63,929 nt of DNA from a bacterium (GCA_030605565.1 JAUWIB010000037.1:1-63929), one strand, 5' to 3'. Positions 7,462 to 17,458 are shown, counted from the first letter of the stretch. The notes: a model not told the origin generated them from the letters alone. Program-made: numbers and translations.

Positions 7462-9735
7462 ATGGATACCAAAGTAGGTTGCTATATCTGCAAGGGCTGT
7501 GATATTGCCCAATCCCTCGATGTCGACAAACTGATCGAACTGGCTACGGGCGAAATGAAGGCGGCTGTTGCCAAGAGCCACGATGCACTGTGCAGTAAAG
7601 AAGGGCTCGACCTCATCAGAGCGGACGTCGAAAGCGAAGGTCTTGACCGTGTAGTGGTGGCCGCTTGCTCCGGCCGCGTTTTCCCGGAACTGTTCGAGTT
7701 CGGCGAAAAGGTCCTTACCGAACGGACTAATCTTCGCGAGCACGTGGCCTGGTGTCATGAACCGAACGATGAAGATACCCAGATGCTGGCCGAGGACTAT
7801 GTTCGCATGGGTATCGTCAAGATGCAGAGTTCCGAACCGGCGGAAGCGTACACCGAAGATACCAGTAAGGATATCCTTGTCATCGGTGGCGGCATGACCG
7901 GATTGACAGCCGCCAAAGCAGCGGCTGACGCCGGCTACAAGATTGTCCTCGTCGAGAAGGAGGATCACCTCGGCGGCTGGGCTACGAAGTTTGTCAAGGT
8001 GTTCCCCAAGCATCCGCCCTATCAGGAGCTGGAAGATTCCGGTGTCGAGCAGTTGATTAAGGATGTCGAAGGACACGATAACATAACTGTTCATACCTCG
8101 ACCACGGTCGCCAAGACTGCCGGTCAACCGGGACAGTTTGTAGTAAACCTGGAGAATGGCAACGGTGGCAAGGAACTGACAGTTGGTGCCGTGGTTCTGG
8201 CCAGCGGTTGGCAACCGTACCAGGCTGAGAAGCTGACGCATCTGGGTTACGGTTTAAGTCCGGATGTAATCACCAATGTCCAGATGGAACAGATGGCCAA
8301 AGAGGGTGCGATCAAGCGACCTTCGGACGGCAAGGCTCCGGACAGTGTCGCCTTCATCCAGTGCGCCGGGTCGCGCGATGAAGATCACCTGCCCTATTGC
8401 TCCGGCGTCTGCTGCCGCGTGTCGCTCAAGCAGGCGCGCTATGTTCGCGACATGTATCCCGACGCCAAGGTGTACATCATTTACAAGGACATTCGGTCAC
8501 CCGCGCAGTGGGAGATGTTCTATGCCCACGCTCAGAACGACGATGGGATATTCCTGACCAAAGGTGAGATCGCTGCCGTCAATAACGGGGGCGGCAAACT
8601 CTCGATCGATGTCACCGAGACATTGTTGGGCGAGGACATGAAGATTGAAGCCGACATGGTTGTGCTGGCCACCGGCATGGTGCCGAGCACCTTTGTTGAA
8701 GGCGCCAAAGGCTGGCTTGAGGGTGGATCGGAGCCGCCGTCGCCGGATGAGGCTACCAAGAAAGTAGGGGAAGCCGAGGGTGACGACGCGCCCGATGGCG
8801 AGAAAAAGGCAGCCGCCAGCGCCGAAGAGGGCGCGGGCATTTTGAACCTGACGTATCGTCAGGGGACCGATCTTCCGACCCTCAAGTACGGTTTCCCGGA
8901 TTCGCACTTCATCTGCTTCCCGTATGAGACGAGACGCACGGCGATCTATGCCGCCGGACCGGTACGCGCTCCGATGGATCTCGCTATCTCCGCCAACGAC
9001 GCTTACGGAGCTGCGCTCAAGGCGATTCAGGCGGTGGAGGCGGTAGCGCGTGGTGAGGCGGTACACCCTCGCGCCGGCGATATGAGCGTCCCGGATTTCT
9101 TCATGCAACGCTGCACTCAGTGCAAGCGATGCACCGAGGAGTGCCCGTTCGGTGCGCTGGATGAAGATGAAAAAGGAACGCCGCTGCCAAATCCGTTCCG
9201 CTGTCGGCGCTGCGGTATTTGTCTGGGCGCCTGCCCGGAGCGAATCGTGTCGTTCAAAAACTATAGTATCAACATGATCTCGCAGATGATTAAGTCCATC
9301 AATATCCCCGATGAGTTCGATGAGAAGCCGCGGATACTGGCCTTCGTTTGTGAAAACGACGCCATGCCGTCGGTCGACATGGCCGGCCTGGCCCGCCTCA
9401 AATACAACTCCATGGTTCGGATCATCCCGCTCAGGTGTCTTGGATCCATGAACACGGTTTGGGTCAGCGATGCTTTGGCCAGCGGTTTCGACGGCGTCGT
9501 TCTGATCGGCTGCAAGAAAGGGGATGACTACCAGTGTCACTTCATGCGGGGCAGTCAACTGGCCGACACCCGGATGGAGAATGTGCGAGATAAACTGAAA
9601 CAGTTGGTCCTCGAAGAGGAACGGGTGGAACTCCACGAACTGGCGATTTCGGATTACCACCAGATCCCCAAGATCTTCGACGATTTTCTGGAGACTATCG
9701 ATACGGCGGGACCGAATCCGTACAAGGGTATGTAG
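7462..9735 (+). CDS. qmoB: Quinone-interacting oxidoreductase subunit QmoB
   Basis: A 757-aa HdrA-like flavoprotein fused to a C-terminal MvhD-type domain. It opens with the short cysteine motif CYICKGC. The FAD motif GGGMTGLTAAKAA lies near residue 142. Two ferredoxin motifs, CTQCKRCTEECP and CRRCGICLGACP, are near residues 555-595. The MvhD-like tail (FVCEN...GC..GDDYQCHF) is the segment thought to contact AprBA or DsrK-like partners. A charged low-complexity insertion at about residues 420-455 separates the FAD and ferredoxin parts. It is co-transcribed with qmoA and ends at a strong terminator. Confidence 0.96.
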   Translation: MDTKVGCYICKGCDIAQSLDVDKLIELATGEMKAAVAKSHDALCSKEGLDLIRADVESEGLDRVVVAACSGRVFPELFEFGEKVLTERTNLREHVAWCHEPNDEDTQMLAEDYVRMGIVKMQSSEPAEAYTEDTSKDILVIGGGMTGLTAAKAAADAGYKIVLVEKEDHLGGWATKFVKVFPKHPPYQELEDSGVEQLIKDVEGHDNITVHTSTTVAKTAGQPGQFVVNLENGNGGKELTVGAVVLASGWQPYQAEKLTHLGYGLSPDVITNVQMEQMAKEGAIKRPSDGKAPDSVAFIQCAGSRDEDHLPYCSGVCCRVSLKQARYVRDMYPDAKVYIIYKDIRSPAQWEMFYAHAQNDDGIFLTKGEIAAVNNGGGKLSIDVTETLLGEDMKIEADMVVLATGMVPSTFVEGAKGWLEGGSEPPSPDEATKKVGEAEGDDAPDGEKKAAASAEEGAGILNLTYRQGTDLPTLKYGFPDSHFICFPYETRRTAIYAAGPVRAPMDLAISANDAYGAALKAIQAVEAVARGEAVHPRAGDMSVPDFFMQRCTQCKRCTEECPFGALDEDEKGTPLPNPFRCRRCGICLGACPERIVSFKNYSINMISQMIKSINIPDEFDEKPRILAFVCENDAMPSVDMAGLARLKYNSMVRIIPLRCLGSMNTVWVSDALASGFDGVVLIGCKKGDDYQCHFMRGSQLADTRMENVRDKLKQLVLEEERVELHELAISDYHQIPKIFDDFLETIDTAGPNPYKGM

Positions 9736-9758
9736 ACGCAACTCCATTATTGACCGTG

Positions 9759-9790
9759 ATACCCTCCACAAGTTGGGGGGTATTTATTTT
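9759..9790 (+). terminator. Intrinsic terminator of qmoAB
   Basis: ATACCCTCC, a seven-base loop and GGGGGGTAT form a 9-bp stem, followed by TTATTTT. Confidence 0.8.
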
Positions 9791-9994
9791 CGGAGATTTG
9801 AGGAGCCCTTTGGGCGGAAATCCTGCTTGAGGGCATGATATGTACATCTTTCTACAGGCAAAAAAACAGCCGCAATCTCTTTGGGGTCCGAAGTCGCCAC
9901 CCTTAGTTTTTGTTAACTATAGTGACATTAACGAGTTATGGTTACACATTGCGAATGCGATAGTGTCCCGGGAACACAAAGGCAGAATGATAGA

Positions 9995-10012
9995 TAATGA
10001 AACTTTTCACAT
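9995..10012. promoter_or_regulatory. HcpR/CRP-FNR-like site upstream of dsrA
   Basis: TAATGA-AACTTT-TCACAT matches five of six bases in the right half of TTGTGA-N6-TCACAA and a TGA core in the left half. It ends 7 bp upstream of the -35 element, an activator-type placement. The 9736-10211 gap has no convincing gene; it holds the qmo terminator, this site and the promoter. Confidence 0.4.
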
Positions 10013-10019
10013 TTTCCGC

Positions 10020-10048
10020 TTGACTCGTCTCCGGTTTTCGGTTAGATA
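10020..10048 (+). promoter_or_regulatory. Predicted dsr operon promoter
   Basis: TTGACT at 10020-10025, a 17-bp spacer and TAGATA at 10043-10048, with the shared GCTTGAC context. This implies a leader of about 155 nt before dsrA. Confidence 0.55.
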
Positions 10049-10211
10049 TGATGATGTGATAGTGAATTATTTAACATGATAAAAATTGGAGAATGCCGAT
10101 AACCTTTATCTTGAAAGAAAGCTGAAGTTTCCTGGAGGCTTTGCAGCGTTCTCATTAGAATTAGAAAACAGAGTTAACAGAAAGTTCCTTGTTGAAATTT
10201 GAGGAGTGACC

Positions 10212-11420
10212 ATGGCAGACCTTCCGAAGACACCACTGCTTGACGAGCTCGAGAGTGGGCCGTTTCCAAGTTTTGTGTCGGAAATAAAAAGGGCGGCCGA
10301 GAAGAATGACATGTCGAAAGACCTTCTCGGGCAGTTAGAACAGTCCTATCGTGAGAAAATCGGCCACTGGAAACATGGTGGCATTGTTGGTGTGATGGGA
10401 TATGGTGGTGGCGTGATCGGTCGTTATTCCGATTTGCCGAAAGAGTGGCCGAACATCTCCCATTTCCACACCATGCGTATCAACCATCCGTCCGGATGGT
10501 TCTATACCTCCAAGTCACTGCGTGAAATATGCAATATCTGGGAGAAGCATGGCTCCGGTCTTACCAATATGCATGGATCGACCGGTGACATCATTCTGCT
10601 TGGTACTACTACCGATCATCTCGAGCCGGTCTTTGAGGAATTGGGGAAGATCGACTTCGACATCGGGGGGTCCGGCAGCGATCTGAGAACGCCGAGTTGT
10701 TGCTGCGGTCAGGCGCGTTGCGAATGGGCCTGTTATGATACCATGGCTCTCACCTATGACCTGACCATGCATTACCAGGACGAATTGCATCGTCCGGCGT
10801 TTCCGTACAAATTCAAGTTCAAGATGTCTGGTTGTCCCAACGACTGCGTGGCGTCGATTGCCCGCTCAGACATGTCGATCATCGGAACCTGGCGTGACAG
10901 CATTCAGATCGATCAGGACGCTGTCCGCGAGTATGCCGACAAAGGCATGGACATACGTTCCGATGTGATCGGTAACTGTCCGGCCAAGTGCATGGATTTC
11001 GATGGCAAGGAACTGCACATTGAAAACTCGTACTGTGTCCGTTGCATGCACTGTATCAATGTGATGCCGAAGGCGCTTCGTCCCGGCAAGGACAAAGGTG
11101 CTACGGTGTTATTGGGTTCCAAGGCTCCGATCGTCGAGGGCGCGATGCTTTCCTCAGTTCTGATTCCGTTTTGGAAGCTGGAACCGCCGTATAGTGACCT
11201 TAAGGAAATCGTTGACAACATCTGGGACGTCTGGTGCGAAGACGGCAAGGCTCGTGAGCGTGTGGGTGAGTTCATTCAGCGCGTCGGCTTGGGCAATTTC
11301 CTGGATGCTATTGGTCTGGAGCCGGTGGCTGAGATGGTGGCGCACCCGCGCGAGAATCCTTATGTCTTCTACGAAGATTACTTCGAAGAAGGAGACGAGG
11401 AAGAGGAAGAAAAGGGTTAA
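10212..11420 (+). CDS. dsrA: Dissimilatory sulfite reductase alpha subunit
   Basis: A 402-aa siroheme sulfite reductase alpha subunit. The cysteine-rich segment [14 protein letters not shown] and the motif [14 protein letters not shown] bind the coupled siroheme-[4Fe-4S] centre. A ferredoxin insertion carries CVRCMHCIN. DsrAB reduces sulfite and passes sulfur to DsrC as a trisulfide. The start is the ATG at 10212, with GAGGAG five bases upstream. The C-terminus ends in an acidic tail. It is the first gene of the dsr operon. Family features and the presence of dsrD favour the reductive type. Confidence 0.97.
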   Translation: MADLPKTPLLDELESGPFPSFVSEIKRAAEKNDMSKDLLGQLEQSYREKIGHWKHGGIVGVMGYGGGVIGRYSDLPKEWPNISHFHTMRINHPSGWFYTSKSLREICNIWEKHGSGLTNMHGSTGDIILLGTTTDHLEPVFEELGKIDFDIGGSGSDLRTPSCCCGQARCEWACYDTMALTYDLTMHYQDELHRPAFPYKFKFKMSGCPNDCVASIARSDMSIIGTWRDSIQIDQDAVREYADKGMDIRSDVIGNCPAKCMDFDGKELHIENSYCVRCMHCINVMPKALRPGKDKGATVLLGSKAPIVEGAMLSSVLIPFWKLEPPYSDLKEIVDNIWDVWCEDGKARERVGEFIQRVGLGNFLDAIGLEPVAEMVAHPRENPYVFYEDYFEEGDEEEEEKG

Positions 11421-11473
11421 TCAGCCCTCCGAAATGTTGGAAGATAATAACGACTTAATTGTTGAGGTATAGC

Positions 11474-12553
11474 ATGGCTGACGTACAAGAAAGACGGACC
11501 GACTTTGGACCGCCTCATTACGAACAGTTCTTACCGCCGATCATCAAGGAAAACTACGGCAAGTGGAAATATCACGAAATTCTGAAACCGGGCGTCATGG
11601 TCCACGTCTCGGAGACAGGTGACAAGCTTTTCACCATCCGGGCAGCCTCACCGCGCCTGGTCTGCATCGACAAGATCCGGGACTATTGCGATCTGGCCGA
11701 TAAGTACTGCGACGGTTACCTGCGCTTCACCAGCCGTCACAATGTCGAGTTCCTGCTGACCAAGCATGAGAACATCGAGCCGCTGGTTGCCGACCTGAAG
11801 AAGCTCGGTCATCCGATTGGCGGCATGGGGAACTCCATTACCAGTATCGTTCACACTCAAGGCTGGGTGCATTGCCACTCGGCAGCCACCGACGCGTCCG
11901 GTATCGTCAAGTCGGTTATGGACGATTTGTCGGAGTACTTTGAGAACATGAAGCTGCCGGGCAAGCTGCGTATCGCCCTGGCCTGCTGCCTGAATATGTG
12001 CGGCGCCGTGCACTGCTCGGATATAGCCATTCTTGGCATCCACCGTCGTCCGCCGAGAACCGATCACACCAGGGTCAAGGCCATGTGTGAGATCCCGAGC
12101 GTGAGCGCATCGTGTCCGACCGCGGCCATTCGACCGGCGACAGTTGATGGTCGTGCCTCGGTGGAAGTGATCGAGGAACGCTGCATGTACTGCGCCAACT
12201 GCTTCACCGTGTGTCCGGCCATGCCGATGGCTGACCCGCTCAACGACGGTGTCTCCATTTGGATCGGCGGCAAGGTATCGAACGCGCGTTCGGAGCCGAC
12301 GTTCTCCAAGCTGGCGATTCCGTTCATACCGAACAACCCGCCTCGTTGGCCGGAGGTAACCCAGGCCGTCAGGGGTCTGGTTGAGTTGTGGGCGTCTAAT
12401 GCGAACAAGTACGAACGTATGGGTGAGTGGATTAACCGCATCGGCTGGCCCAAATTCTTCAGGATGTCCGGTATCGAGTTCCAGAAGGAACACATAGACG
12501 ATTTCAAGCATGCCGGATTGACGTATAAGCGGTCAACACATTTGACCTTTTAA
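11474..12553 (+). CDS. dsrB: Dissimilatory sulfite reductase beta subunit
   Basis: A 359-aa partner of DsrA. It carries the siroheme/Fe-S region [16 protein letters not shown] and a ferredoxin motif [15 protein letters not shown]. DsrB holds the catalytically active siroheme of the alpha2beta2 enzyme. The start is the ATG at 11474 (MADVQERR), with GAGG just upstream. It ends 11 bases before dsrD, indicating tight co-transcription. Confidence 0.97.
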   Translation: MADVQERRTDFGPPHYEQFLPPIIKENYGKWKYHEILKPGVMVHVSETGDKLFTIRAASPRLVCIDKIRDYCDLADKYCDGYLRFTSRHNVEFLLTKHENIEPLVADLKKLGHPIGGMGNSITSIVHTQGWVHCHSAATDASGIVKSVMDDLSEYFENMKLPGKLRIALACCLNMCGAVHCSDIAILGIHRRPPRTDHTRVKAMCEIPSVSASCPTAAIRPATVDGRASVEVIEERCMYCANCFTVCPAMPMADPLNDGVSIWIGGKVSNARSEPTFSKLAIPFIPNNPPRWPEVTQAVRGLVELWASNANKYERMGEWINRIGWPKFFRMSGIEFQKEHIDDFKHAGLTYKRSTHLTF

Positions 12554-12564
12554 GAGGTGCCAAA

Positions 12565-12810
12565 GTGGCTAAGACAGCAGAAGAGATCGCCGATGCCATG
12601 TTTGCTCTGGTCAAGGACAGCTTCGGAGTCAAGAAGCTAAAGCCAGGCGATTTGATCAAGGCAATGAAAGAACTCTACGGCGACGAAGCGGACAAGAAGC
12701 TCTGCAAAGAGGCCATCAAGCTGCTGGTTAACAGTGGCCGATGTGTCTATACTTATTTCGGCGGGAGCTTCCTGGAGATTCCTCACAAAGAGGGTGCGGC
12801 CAACGACTAA
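12565..12810 (+). CDS. dsrD: DsrD, winged-helix activator of DsrAB
   Basis: An 81-aa protein beginning MAKTAEEIADAMFALVKDSF, with a GTG start at 12565 after AAGAGGTG. The length and position directly after dsrB match DsrD, a small winged-helix protein reported to stimulate sulfite reduction. Known DsrD genes are largely limited to sulfite and sulfate reducers and sulfur disproportionators, so it argues for reductive metabolism. Confidence 0.92.
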   Translation: MAKTAEEIADAMFALVKDSFGVKKLKPGDLIKAMKELYGDEADKKLCKEAIKLLVNSGRCVYTYFGGSFLEIPHKEGAAND

Positions 12811-12835
12811 TACTCAAGCGCACCGAATTCGATAG

Positions 12836-14266
12836 ATGGGTCTCCGCATTCCGCGATTGATGGTCGCCGGCTTGTCCGGCGACTCAGGAAAGACCGTGGT
12901 CAGCCTCAGCCTCTTGGCAGGTCTGAGGCAAAGGGGGCGGTCTGTTTCCGCTTTCAAGAAGGGTCCCGACTACATTGATGCTGCCTGGCTCAGCGCTGTG
13001 GCGGAGTCGAACTGCCGCAACCTCGACACTTATATGGCGCCGCGCGATACTGTTCGGCGGCGATTTGTCGCCCAGGCTCAGAGTGCCGGGGTGACTGTTA
13101 TCGAGGGAAATCGTGGATTGTTCGACGGTATGGACGTTGAGGGTACGCACAGCAGTGCCGCTCTGGCCCGTCTTTTGGACACGCCGGTAGTGCTTGTTGT
13201 AAACGCCACCAAGACCACGCGAACCTTGGCGGCTCTCATAAAGGGTTGTCAGTCGTTCGACTCGTCGCTGAATATCGCCGGTGTGGTTCTTAACCGGATC
13301 GCCGGATCACGCCATGAGGCGGTGATACGGGGAGCAATTGAGCAATACTGCGGCTTGGCCGTGGTGGGTGCAATTCCAAAACTTGGAGACGATGAGAGTG
13401 TGATCCCGGGACGCCATTTGGGTCTGGTCACGCCGGCCGAATTTGGATCGATGGATACTCTTATGGCGCGACTGACCGAGATCGCTACGCATCATCTGGA
13501 CATGGAGCAGCTGATCGCAATTGCCGAGAAGGCAGCACCGATGGATGAAGTATCGATCGATTCTATCGAACCGGTGCAGCGCCGGACGCGGATCGCCTTT
13601 TTCAAAGACGCCGTCTTCACATTTTATTATCCGGAGAATCTCGAGGCGCTCAAGGCTAACGGCGCCGAGTTGGTGCCGCTTTCCGCGATCGACGATGCCT
13701 CGTTGCCTGATGATATCGATGGTCTGTACATCGGTGGTGGCTTCCCTGAGACTCAGGTGGAGCGGCTGGTGGCCAATCGTGCCATGATGATTTCAGTCAA
13801 GCAGGCGGCTGAGGACGGATTGCCTATCTACGCCGAATGCGGTGGTCTCATCTACCTGTGTCGTTCTTTGGTTGCACCGGACGGTTGTTCGTACCCCTTG
13901 GCTGCGCTGTTCGATATCGACCTGAAGATGCATCAGCGCCCGGTAGGTCACGGATATGTTGAGGTGGAGGTGGACCGGCCCAATCCGTTCCTGGAGGTTG
14001 GGACAGTGCTGCGCGGGCACGAGTTTCATTACACCGGTCCCGTTGCGGACGCGCCTATAGATGGTTGCTTGACCGTACGCCGTGGCGTTGGTTTGAGCAA
14101 GGCTCGCGACGGTCTTGTTTACAAATCCGTGATGGCTTGTTATACCCACCTTCATGCCGATGGCGTGCCAAAATGGGCACCCGCGTTTGTCGAGGCAGCG
14201 TGCAGATACCGGGCGATGTGTCGTGGCAGTATCGGTGGCGGGAGCGTGGCGATGACTGTGGCTTAG
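12836..14266 (+). CDS. dsrN: DsrN / cobyrinate a,c-diamide synthase-like siroheme amidase
   Basis: A 476-aa CbiA-family protein. The N-terminal P-loop reads GLSGDSGKTVVSLSL. A DRGLFDG-like motif appears as GNRGLFDGMD near residue 96. The C-terminal class I glutamine amidotransferase half carries ECGGLIYL, with the nucleophile Cys near residue 339. In dsr operons this protein is taken to amidate siroheme to the siroamide used by DsrAB. The start ATG at 12836 lies 25 bases after dsrD. Confidence 0.92.
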   Translation: MGLRIPRLMVAGLSGDSGKTVVSLSLLAGLRQRGRSVSAFKKGPDYIDAAWLSAVAESNCRNLDTYMAPRDTVRRRFVAQAQSAGVTVIEGNRGLFDGMDVEGTHSSAALARLLDTPVVLVVNATKTTRTLAALIKGCQSFDSSLNIAGVVLNRIAGSRHEAVIRGAIEQYCGLAVVGAIPKLGDDESVIPGRHLGLVTPAEFGSMDTLMARLTEIATHHLDMEQLIAIAEKAAPMDEVSIDSIEPVQRRTRIAFFKDAVFTFYYPENLEALKANGAELVPLSAIDDASLPDDIDGLYIGGGFPETQVERLVANRAMMISVKQAAEDGLPIYAECGGLIYLCRSLVAPDGCSYPLAALFDIDLKMHQRPVGHGYVEVEVDRPNPFLEVGTVLRGHEFHYTGPVADAPIDGCLTVRRGVGLSKARDGLVYKSVMACYTHLHADGVPKWAPAFVEAACRYRAMCRGSIGGGSVAMTVA

Positions 14267-14444
14267 GGTGTGGTGAACGGCTTGCAGACCATATCATGAA
14301 GCTGAAGAAACTGGAAACAGATTGACTAAGTAATAGAATCGATCGAGTGTATATTGCCGGCATGGCAAGGATACGTGGTCCCAACCGACCGCCGATACCA
14401 AGCCGCTTGAGCCGTCAGAAAGACATGAACGGGAAAGTTTCACC

Positions 14445-16151
14445 ATGATAAAGATAGTCAAGAAAAAGAAAAAGAAGAAGCTGGGGAGTATGGGCTTTTC
14501 CGGCGGTGGCGCCGCGGGTGAACAGTCGCTCCTGCGACCCTTCGGCAAGACACAACCGGCCCCCTGCGGCGCCGAGGGCTGTCCTAATCACAACCACATC
14601 CGGCCGATGCTGATGATTATCTCCAAGGCTGAAGATATGGGTCGGTCCATGGATGATGCGTACACCGACGCCTGGAATATCTTCGCAGAAACCACGCCGT
14701 TCCATTCGGTTTGCGGTCGCGTTTGTCCGCATCCTTGTGAGAGCGCCTGTAACCGCAGGGAAAAAGAGGGTGCTGTCGGGATCAACGCGGTGGAACGGTT
14801 CATAGGTGACTTTGGGCTCGAGAAGAAACTCAAGCCACCGATGATAACCGAGGAAAAACGTACTGAGAAGATTGCGGTGGTCGGTTCCGGGCCGGCCGGC
14901 ATGTCGTGCGCCTATCAGCTGGCGCGCCGTGGCTATCCGGTCACTGTGTTCGAGGCGTTCCCCAAGTCCGGTGGCATGCTGCGTTACGGGATTCCGGACT
15001 ATCGCCTGCCGCAGGATGTCCTTGATGCCGAGATACAACGTATCCTCGACATGGGTGTCGAACTCAAGTTGAACACGATGGTCGGTCGCGACGTACCGGT
15101 GGACGATCTCAAGAAAGAGTACGCCGCGATTTTTGTCGGTCTCGGTGCTCATCAAGGCTTACAACTCAAGATCGAGAGCGAGGATGCGCCCAATGTCTGG
15201 ACCGGGACCGATTTTCTGCACAAAGTGAACGAGGGTGAGATGATCGAGGTTGGCGATCATGTGGTTGTGATCGGCGGCGGTGACACCGCTATCGATGCTG
15301 CTCGCATGGCCCGACGTCTTGGCGCGAAGGCGACCATTCTGTATCGCCGTACGCGCACTGAAATGCCTGCTATCGAGGAAGAAATCGAAGGCGCCCTGGA
15401 GGAAGGGGTCGATATCCATTTCCTGGCCGCCCCGATTGAGATCTACAAAGATGGCGATAAGGCTACCGGCATGAAATGTCAGCAGATGGAGTTGGGTGAG
15501 CCGGATGCGTCCGGTCGCCGTCGTCCGGTGCCGATCGAGGGTGATACCTTTGATCTACAGTTCACCACGTTAATTGCCGCGATCAGTCAGCAACCGGATT
15601 TCACCGGTTTCACCGATCTGATCGAAGGCAGGGACTGGATCAAGACTGACGACAAGTTCAAGACCAAAATCGAGTCGATCTTTTCCGGTGGCGACAACGT
15701 TAATCTCGGTTTGGTGATCGATGCTATCTATCACGGTCGACGGGCTGCGGAAGCAATCCACGAAATGGTTACCGGCGAAGCCATGTCCCCAGATAAGAAG
15801 GCTGAGGCTATTCACTTCGACAAGTTGTACCCCGACTTTTATGAGGAGATGCAGCGTCAACAACCTGCCGTAATGCCGGTAGAGACCAGGTTCGAGGATA
15901 TTAACGCCGAGATCACATCCACGTTCACGATTGAAGCGGCGACCGCTGAAGCCAGGCGGTGTATGAGTTGCGGTTTCTGTTTCGACTGTGGCGTCTGCTG
16001 GAGTCTTTGTCAGGACAGCGCTATCACCAAGTCGATGGTCAAGGGTGGTCCGGTAGTCGGCAAGCCGGAGTATGTTTACAAGCATGACGTCTGTACGGGG
16101 TGTAAGAAGTGCGCCGAGCAATGCCCGTGCGGCTGGCTGGAGATGCGATAG
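14445..16151 (+). CDS. dsrL: DsrL-like NAD(P)H oxidoreductase (GltD-type, iron-sulfur)
   Basis: A 568-aa protein with a Lys-rich start, an N-terminal Fe-S region (CGRVCPHPCESAC), a FAD motif GSGPAGMSCAYQLARRGY and an NAD(P) motif GGGDTAIDAARMARRLGA. The C-terminal ferredoxins are CMSCGFCFDCGVCWSLC and CTGCKKCAEQCPCG. It resembles the beta subunit of glutamate synthase and DsrL. DsrL couples DsrAB to NAD(P)H. Its co-occurrence with dsrD fits the type described in non-phototrophic reducers or disproportionators. The start ATG follows GGGAAAG by six bases. About 180 bp separate it from dsrN, so a secondary promoter is possible. Confidence 0.88.
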   Translation: MIKIVKKKKKKKLGSMGFSGGGAAGEQSLLRPFGKTQPAPCGAEGCPNHNHIRPMLMIISKAEDMGRSMDDAYTDAWNIFAETTPFHSVCGRVCPHPCESACNRREKEGAVGINAVERFIGDFGLEKKLKPPMITEEKRTEKIAVVGSGPAGMSCAYQLARRGYPVTVFEAFPKSGGMLRYGIPDYRLPQDVLDAEIQRILDMGVELKLNTMVGRDVPVDDLKKEYAAIFVGLGAHQGLQLKIESEDAPNVWTGTDFLHKVNEGEMIEVGDHVVVIGGGDTAIDAARMARRLGAKATILYRRTRTEMPAIEEEIEGALEEGVDIHFLAAPIEIYKDGDKATGMKCQQMELGEPDASGRRRPVPIEGDTFDLQFTTLIAAISQQPDFTGFTDLIEGRDWIKTDDKFKTKIESIFSGGDNVNLGLVIDAIYHGRRAAEAIHEMVTGEAMSPDKKAEAIHFDKLYPDFYEEMQRQQPAVMPVETRFEDINAEITSTFTIEAATAEARRCMSCGFCFDCGVCWSLCQDSAITKSMVKGGPVVGKPEYVYKHDVCTGCKKCAEQCPCGWLEMR

Positions 16152-16218
16152 AGCGTACAAGTATGAGTATCGAGTATAAACCAATTCACTATAGGTGGCA
16201 AACTACGGAGGTCCAACG

Positions 16219-16536
16219 ATGGCGACATTCACGCTTGGTGAAGTGAGTATTGAGGTCGACGAAGACGGGTTCATGCTGGAGCCCGAAGAGTGGAACGAAG
16301 ATATCGCCAAGGCGCTCGCAACGACCGAGGCTGTGGACATTCTGACCGAAGAGCACTGGAAACTGGTGCACTACCTGCGCGACTACTATCTGAAGTTCGG
16401 GATCGCCCCGATGATTCGGAAGCTGTGCAAAGAGACCGGTTTCCCGCTGAAGAAGGTCTACGAACTGTTCCCGTCCGGTCCGGCCAAAGGCGCCTGCAAA
16501 GTCGCCGGCCTGGCCAAACCGACCGGCTGCGTGTAA
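16219..16536 (+). CDS. dsrC: DsrC sulfur-carrier protein
   Basis: A 105-aa protein from the ATG at 16219 (MATFTLGEVSIEVDEDG), preceded by ACGGAGG. The C-terminal arm KGACKVAGLAKPTGCV keeps both conserved cysteines, the inner Cys and the penultimate Cys, needed to form the DsrC trisulfide that DsrMKJOP reduces. The length is that of the functional DsrC/TusE family. The frame extends upstream to 16195, but the ribosome site fixes the start. Confidence 0.96.
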   Translation: MATFTLGEVSIEVDEDGFMLEPEEWNEDIAKALATTEAVDILTEEHWKLVHYLRDYYLKFGIAPMIRKLCKETGFPLKKVYELFPSGPAKGACKVAGLAKPTGCV

Positions 16537-16570
16537 GCGGTTAACGCTGTGGCGATAACGAACTAGCGCA

Positions 16571-16614
16571 GGAGTCCCTGACTTCTGCAACGTCAGGACT
16601 CGTGATGTCCTGAC
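16571..16614. repeat. Overlapping hairpins after dsrC (REP-like)
   Basis: GTCAGGAC, a seven-base loop and GTCCTGAC form a perfect 8-bp stem at 16592-16614. An alternative pairing, GAGTCCCTGAC with GTCAGGACTC, starts at 16571. The bases after the stem (CTAT) are one change from the CTAC seen at the other elements. It may attenuate transcription after dsrC. The rest of the 16537-16875 gap shows nothing else I can support. Confidence 0.5.
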
Positions 16615-16875
16615 CTATTGATTAGCACAGCGCATACAAATGTCGTCAGGCCTCCCGGTCTGACGGCGTTTTTGGAATTGAGGGACATGGTATTGATGCG
16701 GTTGCAGACCTTGTTCGCTGGTTTGCGATAGCTTTGCGACTATTTGCGGCAGTGAATTCGGCAGAGCACTTGACTGACGTTTCTGAGTGTGTATCGTCTG
16801 TTCCGGTGCTCGTAGAAGTTTTAATAAGCACGTCGGTTAATCCGGATCAATCGGTGTGTGTAACGACTTGAGGTG

Positions 16876-17436
16876 ATGATTGTGACGTTGCAAGAGCTTC
16901 TGACCAAAAACAGAGAGAGAGTGGTTGAGAAGTGGCGTCAGGGAATTATCGATACTTATCCCGTCGATGGTCGCGGTTTTCTGCGGCAGCAAGATGATCG
17001 TTTCGCTAATCCCATCGGATATGTCGTTCGCGAGGAAACCGATCGACTGTTCGGGTGCCTCGTCAACGACACGGACCCCGAGGCTACGCGGTCATCGCTT
17101 GACAAGCTTATTCGCATCCGCGCTGTGCAGGATTTCCTTCCGTCTGAGGCGGTATCTTTCGTGCTGCTGCTCAAGCCGATCATCCGCGAGTTGCTGGCTG
17201 AGGAGATCGAGACGCACGCGCTTCACGACGAGTTGCAGACTACGGAGGATGCTATTGACGGCATGCAGTTGATGGCGCTTGATTGTTACACCCTGTGTCG
17301 TGATCGCATCTCTGAGATCAAAGTGAACGATGCCCGACGCAGCACGGCTAAACTGATTGAGCGTCTCAATGCTCGGCTCGCCGAGGGCTCCACAGGCAAT
17401 AGCTGCAACAACGCAGACAAAGACAACGATAGATGA
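16876..17436 (+). CDS. RsbRD N-terminal domain-like protein
   Basis: About 186 aa, all-helical in appearance, opening with VTLQELLTKNRERVVEKWRQ. This resembles the RsbRD_N-type domain (non-heme globin-like sensor fold) often encoded immediately before dsrM in sulfate reducers. It has no STAS or kinase domain. The role is unknown; a sensory or accessory function for the Dsr membrane complex is inferred from position. The start is uncertain between ATG 16876 and GTG 16882, the latter with GAGGTG six bases upstream. It ends 22 bases before dsrM. Confidence 0.7.
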   Translation: MIVTLQELLTKNRERVVEKWRQGIIDTYPVDGRGFLRQQDDRFANPIGYVVREETDRLFGCLVNDTDPEATRSSLDKLIRIRAVQDFLPSEAVSFVLLLKPIIRELLAEEIETHALHDELQTTEDAIDGMQLMALDCYTLCRDRISEIKVNDARRSTAKLIERLNARLAEGSTGNSCNNADKDNDR

Positions 17437-17458
17437 TAACGGAGGAGTAGGACAGCTT

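Noticed and set aside
8497-9771. 424-codon reverse-strand frame over qmoB
   Set aside because: It lies antisense to a certain gene and crosses the qmoAB terminator; no recognisable protein features.
9840-10079. 79-codon frame in the qmoB-dsrA gap
   Set aside because: It overlaps the predicted dsr promoter and operator, has no ribosome site and no recognisable features.
14322-14355. TTGACT...TATATT promoter before dsrL
   Set aside because: The spacer is 22 bp, too long for a standard promoter; no other -10 at the right distance is convincing.
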